Under the pieces are notes generated by a model. It searched no databases, was not told the DNA's origin, and worked only from the letters and a program-made list of their open reading frames with translations. From Chara braunii (taxonomy: Eukaryota > Streptophyta > Charophyceae > Charales > Characeae), in NCBI GenBank assembly GCA_003427395.1, contig BFEA01000020.1, positions 1,629,213-1,661,912 on the forward strand: DNA of 32,700 nucleotides. Reading direction: 5' to 3'. The position numbers were made by a program, and so were the translations under genes. Positions 28,360 to 32,700 of the stretch are shown in pieces. How positions within the stretch are numbered: the first letter of the stretch is position 1; each line of letters starts with the position of its first letter.

Positions 28360-29190
28360 CTTAGGTGTAAATCGGTACTTTGAATCTTTGCTTCTTCTAA
28401 GCGTATTGAGCCTTCCCCTCTCTTGTTTTGTCAAATTTTCCACTCCCATGTAAATCGTTACTTTGGCTTTTGCTTCAACTAACCTTGTGCATATGTTTTG
28501 TCATCTTTTCTTCCAAGTTTTGCTCAATCTTCCACTTAGGAGTAAATCGCTACTTTGCATCTTGCTTCTTCTAGTGTAGTGAGTTTCCTTCTCTTTTGTT
28601 TTGTTCATTTCTCCACTCTCATTTAAATCGTTACTTTGGTTCTTGCTTTAACTAGCCTTGTGAATACATTTTGTCATCTTTGCTTCAAAGTTTTGCTCAA
28701 TCTTCCACTTAGGTGTAAACCGTTATTTTGAATCTTGCTTCTTCTAGTCTAGTGAGTTTCCCTCTATCTTGTTTTGTCAACTTCTCCACTTCCATATAAA
28801 TCGCTACTTTGGTTCTTGCTTCAAGTATATATTTTTTCGAGGTTTGCTCAATCTTCCACTTGGGTATAAATCGCTACTTTGAATATTGATTTTTCTAGTT
28901 TAGTGAGTTTCACTCTCTCTTGTTTTGTAAATTTCTTCATTCTCATGTAAATCGCTGCTTGGGTTTTGCTTCAACTAGCCTTGTGCATGTGTTTTGTCAT
29001 ATTTTCTTCCAAGTTTTGTTCAATCTTCCACGGGTGTAAATTGCTATTTGCAATTTTGCTTCTTCTAGTGTAAGTGAACCCCTCCCTCTCTTGTTTTGTC
29101 TATTTCTCCACTCCCATTTAAATCGCTACTTTGGTTCTTGCTTCAACTAGCCTTGTGCATGTATTTTGTTATCATTCTTTTCGAGTTTCA
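28360..29190 (+). repeat. Dimeric satellite (A-B units, about 174 bp)
   Basis: GTAAATCGCTACTTTG-like anchors at about 28366, 28452, 28542, 28624, 28716, 28796, 28866, 28947, 29036 and 29119 alternate between two sequels. Type A continues TTGCTTCTTCTAGTGTAGTG. Type B continues TTGCTTCAACTAGCCTTGTG. A to A is about 174 bp, with one shortened dimer of 150 bp. Confidence 0.85.
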
Positions 29191-30700
29191 TTCAATCTTC
29201 CACTTGGGTGTATTTTGCTTCAGCCTTGGGTGCTTCCACTAGTCATGTATAGGTGTCTTGTCAAGTTTCACTCATACATTTCGTCAATTTTCCAGTTCGT
29301 GATATTCCGCTTGTCTCTTCAGGGCTTTCACTAGTCATGTGCATGTGCCTTGTCATGTTTCTCTCATGCTTTTCGTCAATCTTTCACTCGATGATATTTC
29401 ACTTTAAGCTTGGGTGTTTCCACTAGTCATGTGCATGTGCCTTGTCAAGTTTCTCTCATACTTTTCGTCAATCTTTCACTTGACAATGTCCCGCTTCACT
29501 CTTGGGTGCTTCAACTAGTCATATGCATGTGCCTTGTCAAGTTTCTCTCTTGCTATTTGTGGTGTTCCACTTCACTCTATAGTGCTTCCACTAGTCATGT
29601 ATATATGCCTTGTCAAATTTCTCTCATGTTTTCATTCAAATGTCCACTTGGTGGTGTTCCGCTTCACTCTTGGGTGCTTTCACTAGTTATGTGCATGCGT
29701 TTTGTCAAGTTTCACTTATGCATTTTGTCAATCTTCCGCTTTGTAATGTTTCGATTCACTCCTGGGTGCTTCGAATGATCATGTGCATGTGCCTTGTCAC
29801 GTTTCTCTAATGCTTTTCGTTGATATTCCGCTTTGTAATATTCCGATTCACTCTTGGGTGTTTCCACTAGTCATATGCATGTGATGTCAAGTTTCTCCAT
29901 GCTTTTCGTCAATCTTCCGCTTGGTTATGCTCCGCTTCACTCTTGGGAGCTTCCACTAGTCATGTGCATGTGCTTTGTCAAGTTTTTCTCATGAGTTTCA
30001 TCAATCTTCCTCTTGGTGGTGTTCCACTTCACTCTTGGGTGCTTCCACTAGTCATGTGCATGTGCCTTGTCAAATTTCTTGCATGTTTTTGTTTAAATTT
30101 CCACTTGGTAGTGTTCCGTTTCATGCTTGGGTGCTTTCACTAGTTGTGTGCATGTGTTTTGTCAAGTTTCACTCATGCATTTCGTCAATCTTTTGCCTTG
30201 TAATGTTATGATTCACTCCTAGGTGCTACCACTTGTCATGTGAATATGCTTTGTCAAGTTTCTCTCATGCTTTTCATCGATTTGCCAATTTGTAATACTC
30301 CGATTTACGTTTGGGTGCTTCTCATAGTCATATGCATGTCACTTGTCAAGTTTCTCTCATGCTTTTTGTCAATCTTCCGCTTGGTAATGCTACACTTCAC
30401 TCTTGGGAGCTTCCACTAGTCATGTGCATGTGCCTTGTCAAGTTTCTCTCATGGTTTCATCAATGTTTCACTTGATGGTGTTCCGCTTCATTCTTGGGAA
30501 CTTCCACTAGTCACGTACATGTGCCTTGTCAAGTTTCTCTCATGCTTTTCATCAATCTTTTACTTCGTGGTGTTCCGCTTAATCTTTGTTTGCTTCTACT
30601 AATTATGTGCATATGCCTTGTCGATTTTTTTTCATGTTTTCCATCAATCTTTCACTTGGTAGTATTTTGCTTCACTCATGAGGGCTTCCATTAGTCGCGA
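29190..30700 (+). repeat. 92-bp monomer satellite, about 16 copies
   Basis: The word CATGTGCCTTGTCAAGTTTC recurs with changes. CTTGTCAA-equivalent positions are about 29257, 29349, 29441, 29533, 29609, 29700, 29793, 29883, 29974, 30066, 30158, 30250, 30342, 30434, 30525 and 30617. The offset is 92 in most cases, with one short unit of 76. Unit parts (CATGTG--TTGTCA, TCAATCTTCCACTTGG) match type B of the neighbouring dimer. Apparent proteins such as STSHVHVPCQVSL and LVMCMCLVKF are the same repeat read in shifted frames. Confidence 0.92.
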
Positions 30701-31023
30701 GCATGAGATATGGCTGTGTATTCTCACCGCTATTATACTATGACCCCCCACATATGCTTTATTTGAACACAATTACTCCTTTTGTAGTATAGGACGCTGT
30801 AACCCATGTCTCCTACGAGTCTAAGTTGTATCTTCCTACCCCCCCGTGTTCTATTATAAACTCAACTAATTATACTCTAACTTGACTGACTCAGACCGTG
30901 CTCGCCTTAACTCGGATAAGGTCGTGCCGTCCGAATATGCCACATGATCTTCGTCATCTTGCATAACAAACTAATCCTAGCCAAGTGCCGACGGAGTTAT
31001 CGGAAGAAAGAGTAGGAAAGGGG
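30701..31023. other. No gene or repeat seen
   Basis: Ordinary mixed sequence with several C-runs. There is no frame of note. Confidence 0.5.
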
Positions 31024-31107
31024 GCTGCTGCTGCTGCTGCTGATGATGTTGCTGCTGCTGCTGATGATGATGTTGTTGCTGATGCTGCTGATGATGATGA
31101 TGTTGCT
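31024..31107 (+). repeat. (GCT)n/(GAT)n trinucleotide microsatellite
   Basis: Interspersed CTG and ATG triplets with a few TTG, about 28 triplets long. Confidence 0.95.
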
Positions 31108-31484
31108 ATTAGTGGACTAAGTACTTGACTATGGCTGCTACTAGAACCATTGTCCGGCCCCGACCAAGGGTTGGTCTGGAATTCTCAACCATTCGGCACG
31201 ACTCCGGGGGAGGGAAAAAAAAACAACCCTCGCCAAATAAAGGAGATGGGGCCTGAAACTCGGCAGACCCCATGTCCTAGGCATAGGTCTGCGAAGTTCC
31301 AGGTCCGCCTGAGTCCATATTCCGACAAAAACGGAAAATGAACTTCCAGAAACTATTCGCTTAGTGGGCAAAGCCTAAACCAACAAGTGATAGAATGATA
31401 CTCAAACTTAGGAGGGTCATCTGTAGGGTAGGTAAAGATGGTCTGCAAAGTGACAGACCAAGCTGACGGTGTTTAGGGCAGCAA
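31108..31484. other. No supported gene; small hairpin
   Basis: The minus frame 31141-31371 (76 codons) has no family character. GCAGACC pairs with GGTCTGC around 31262-31291. Confidence 0.4.
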
Positions 31485-31636
31485 ACATAAATCTGAGTTT
31501 TTCGCCCCTTCGATGATAGAAAAATCTGCAAATATGCAAAATCTGAGTTTTTCGCAAATCTGATTTTTTTGCAAATCCGAGTTTCCACATATCTGAGTAA
31601 TATTGCAAAGTCCGAGTTTTCGCAAATCTGAGTTTT
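31485..31636 (+). repeat. Short tandem repeat, unit GCAAATCTGAGTTTTT
   Basis: At least six imperfect units of about 18-25 bp (GCAAATCTGAGTTTTTC, GCAAATCCGAGTTTCC, GCAAAGTCCGAGTTTTC). Confidence 0.75.
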
Positions 31637-31699
31637 CAGAGAAATCGGACCTTGGAACGACACAAGAAGGACGAGACCGTTACTTAGAAGTGACAAACT

Positions 31700-32425
31700 G
31701 CCATAGCCGAGCACCTCACACCTTCTTTTTTCTCCACCTTCATCAACCATCCGCCATAGCCAACCACCTCACATCTTCTTCTTCCTCGACCTCCATCATT
31801 CATCCATCATAGCCAACCACCTCACACCTCCTTCCTCCACCTCCATTACCCATCCGTCATAGCCAACCACCTCACACCTTCTTCTTCCTCTACCTCCGTC
31901 AACCATCTGCCATAGCCGACCACCTCACACCTTCTTTCTCCTCCACCTTGATCACCCAATTGCCATAGCCAACCACCTCACACCTTTTTTTTCCTCCACC
32001 TCCACCTCCATCACCCATCCATCATAGCCAACCACCTCACATTTTCTTCCTCCAACGCTATCACCCATCCACCATAGCCAACCAACTCACACCTTCGTCC
32101 TCCTCCACCTCCATCACCCATTCGCAATAGCTGACCACCTCACACCTTTTTTTTCCTCCACCTCCATCCATCACCCATCCACCATAGCCAACAACCTCAC
32201 ACCTTCTTCTTCCGCCACCTCCATTACCCATCCACTATTGCCAACCATCTCACACCTTCTCCCTCCTCCACCCCCATCACTCATCCATCATACCCAACCA
32301 CCTCACACCTTCTTCTTCCTCCACCTCCATCACCATCCACCATAGTCAACCACCTCACACATGCTTCCTACTCCACCTCCATCACCTATCCGCCACAGCC
32401 GACCACCTCACTCCTTTTCCTTCGA
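31700..32425 (+). repeat. Minisatellite of 52-53 bp, about 14 units
   Basis: CATAGCCAACCACCTCACAC anchors lie at about 31702, 31755, 31808, 31858, 31911, 31963, 32023, 32073, 32125, 32183, 32235, 32288, 32341 and 32394. Most offsets are 52-53, with 50 and 58-60 where TCC/ACC triplets are lost or gained. The rest of each unit is CTTCTTCCTCCACCTCCATC. Confidence 0.93.
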
Positions 32426-32526
32426 CCACACCCAATCACCGCCATGTTAAAAGAGAAATGGATTACAGGACATAGAGGGAGCTTTCAGGTGGGACGATAG
32501 GCCAAGTAGGTGTTGGACTTTGATTA

Positions 32527-32530
<4 letters not shown>

Positions 32531-32572
<42 letters not shown>
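32531..32572 (+). repeat. (TC)21 microsatellite
   Basis: Twenty-one perfect TC units. Confidence 0.98.
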
Positions 32573-32575
<3 letters not shown>

Positions 32576-32609
32576 CTTTCCCCTTCTAACCACGTGCTAT
32601 AACCAGAAA

Positions 32610-32700
32610 GGATTGAAAACATAAGTAACCAGAAAGGAAAGGATTGAAAACATAAGTAACCAGAAAGGAAAGGATTGAAAACATAAGTAACCAGAAAGGA
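32610..32700 (+). repeat. 31-bp tandem repeat running off the window
   Basis: GGATTGAAAACATAAGTAAC starts at 32610, 32641 and 32672 with essentially identical units (CAGAAAGGAAA completes each). The array continues past the window end. Near-identity points to a recent expansion. Confidence 0.95.

Noticed and set aside
28090-28449. 119-aa minus-strand ORF rich in K, R and E
   Set aside because: It reads across the polypyrimidine tract and the first satellite unit. The charge is compositional.
29410-30143. Several plus-strand ORFs of 66-122 aa with STSHVHVPCQ-like motifs
   Set aside because: They are the 92-bp satellite translated. The unit is not a multiple of three, so the motifs alternate between frames, which is not expected of a real repeat protein.
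31701-32425. Possible CRISPR-like array
   Set aside because: Units of 52-53 bp are repeated along their whole length with no unique spacers, so it is a minisatellite.

Overview
The window reads as repeat-dominated nuclear DNA of a plant-lineage eukaryote (land plant or streptophyte alga; the species cannot be fixed from sequence alone). The main evidence is two decayed Ty3/gypsy-type retrotransposons, one a chromovirus with a plant-style initiator-Met tRNA primer site, plus tRNA-derived promoter boxes, microsatellites and several independent tandem-repeat arrays. I see no bacterial operon, rRNA gene, intact tRNA gene or CRISPR array, and no host gene I can name.

Layout. 1-1043: flank with a SINE-like tRNA-derived stretch. 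1044-12048: chromovirus ('element 1') with 5' LTR, primer binding site, 2.5 kb leader, gag, protease, RT, RNase H, integrase with chromodomain, 3' untranslated part and 3' LTR. All genes lie on + and are broken by stops and frameshifts. A foldback repeat of about 420 bp sits inside its protease. 12049-12157: a 24-bp inverted repeat abuts the 3' LTR. 12158-14382: no gene seen. About 14383-21786: a second, different Ty3-type element ('element 2'), also on +, purine-rich on this strand, without recognisable LTRs. It carries gag, CCHC knuckle, protease, RT with an in-frame 312-bp duplication, RNase H, a catalytically ruined integrase and an extra acidic/basic ORF. 22254-24196: hairpin-rich DNA, including seven dispersed-tandem hairpins at 23148-23873 that share a 20-nt loop while their stems differ in a pairing-preserving way. 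24197-27830: unassigned DNA with a 199-bp duplication, a minus-strand ORF of 177 aa, a perfect 12-bp-arm palindrome and a possible gene remnant. 28360-30700: satellite DNA that passes from an A-B dimer (about 174 bp) to a 92-bp monomer. 31024-32700: microsatellites and minisatellites (about 20, 52-53, 2 and 31 bp units).

How it fits together. The coding content belongs to two dead retrotransposons. Within each, gag gives the particle and the nucleic-acid binding knuckle, protease cuts the polyprotein, RT/RNase H copy RNA to DNA, and integrase (with a chromodomain in element 1) inserts it. Neither copy can do this now. The most unusual structure is the covarying hairpin array at 23.1-23.9 kb.
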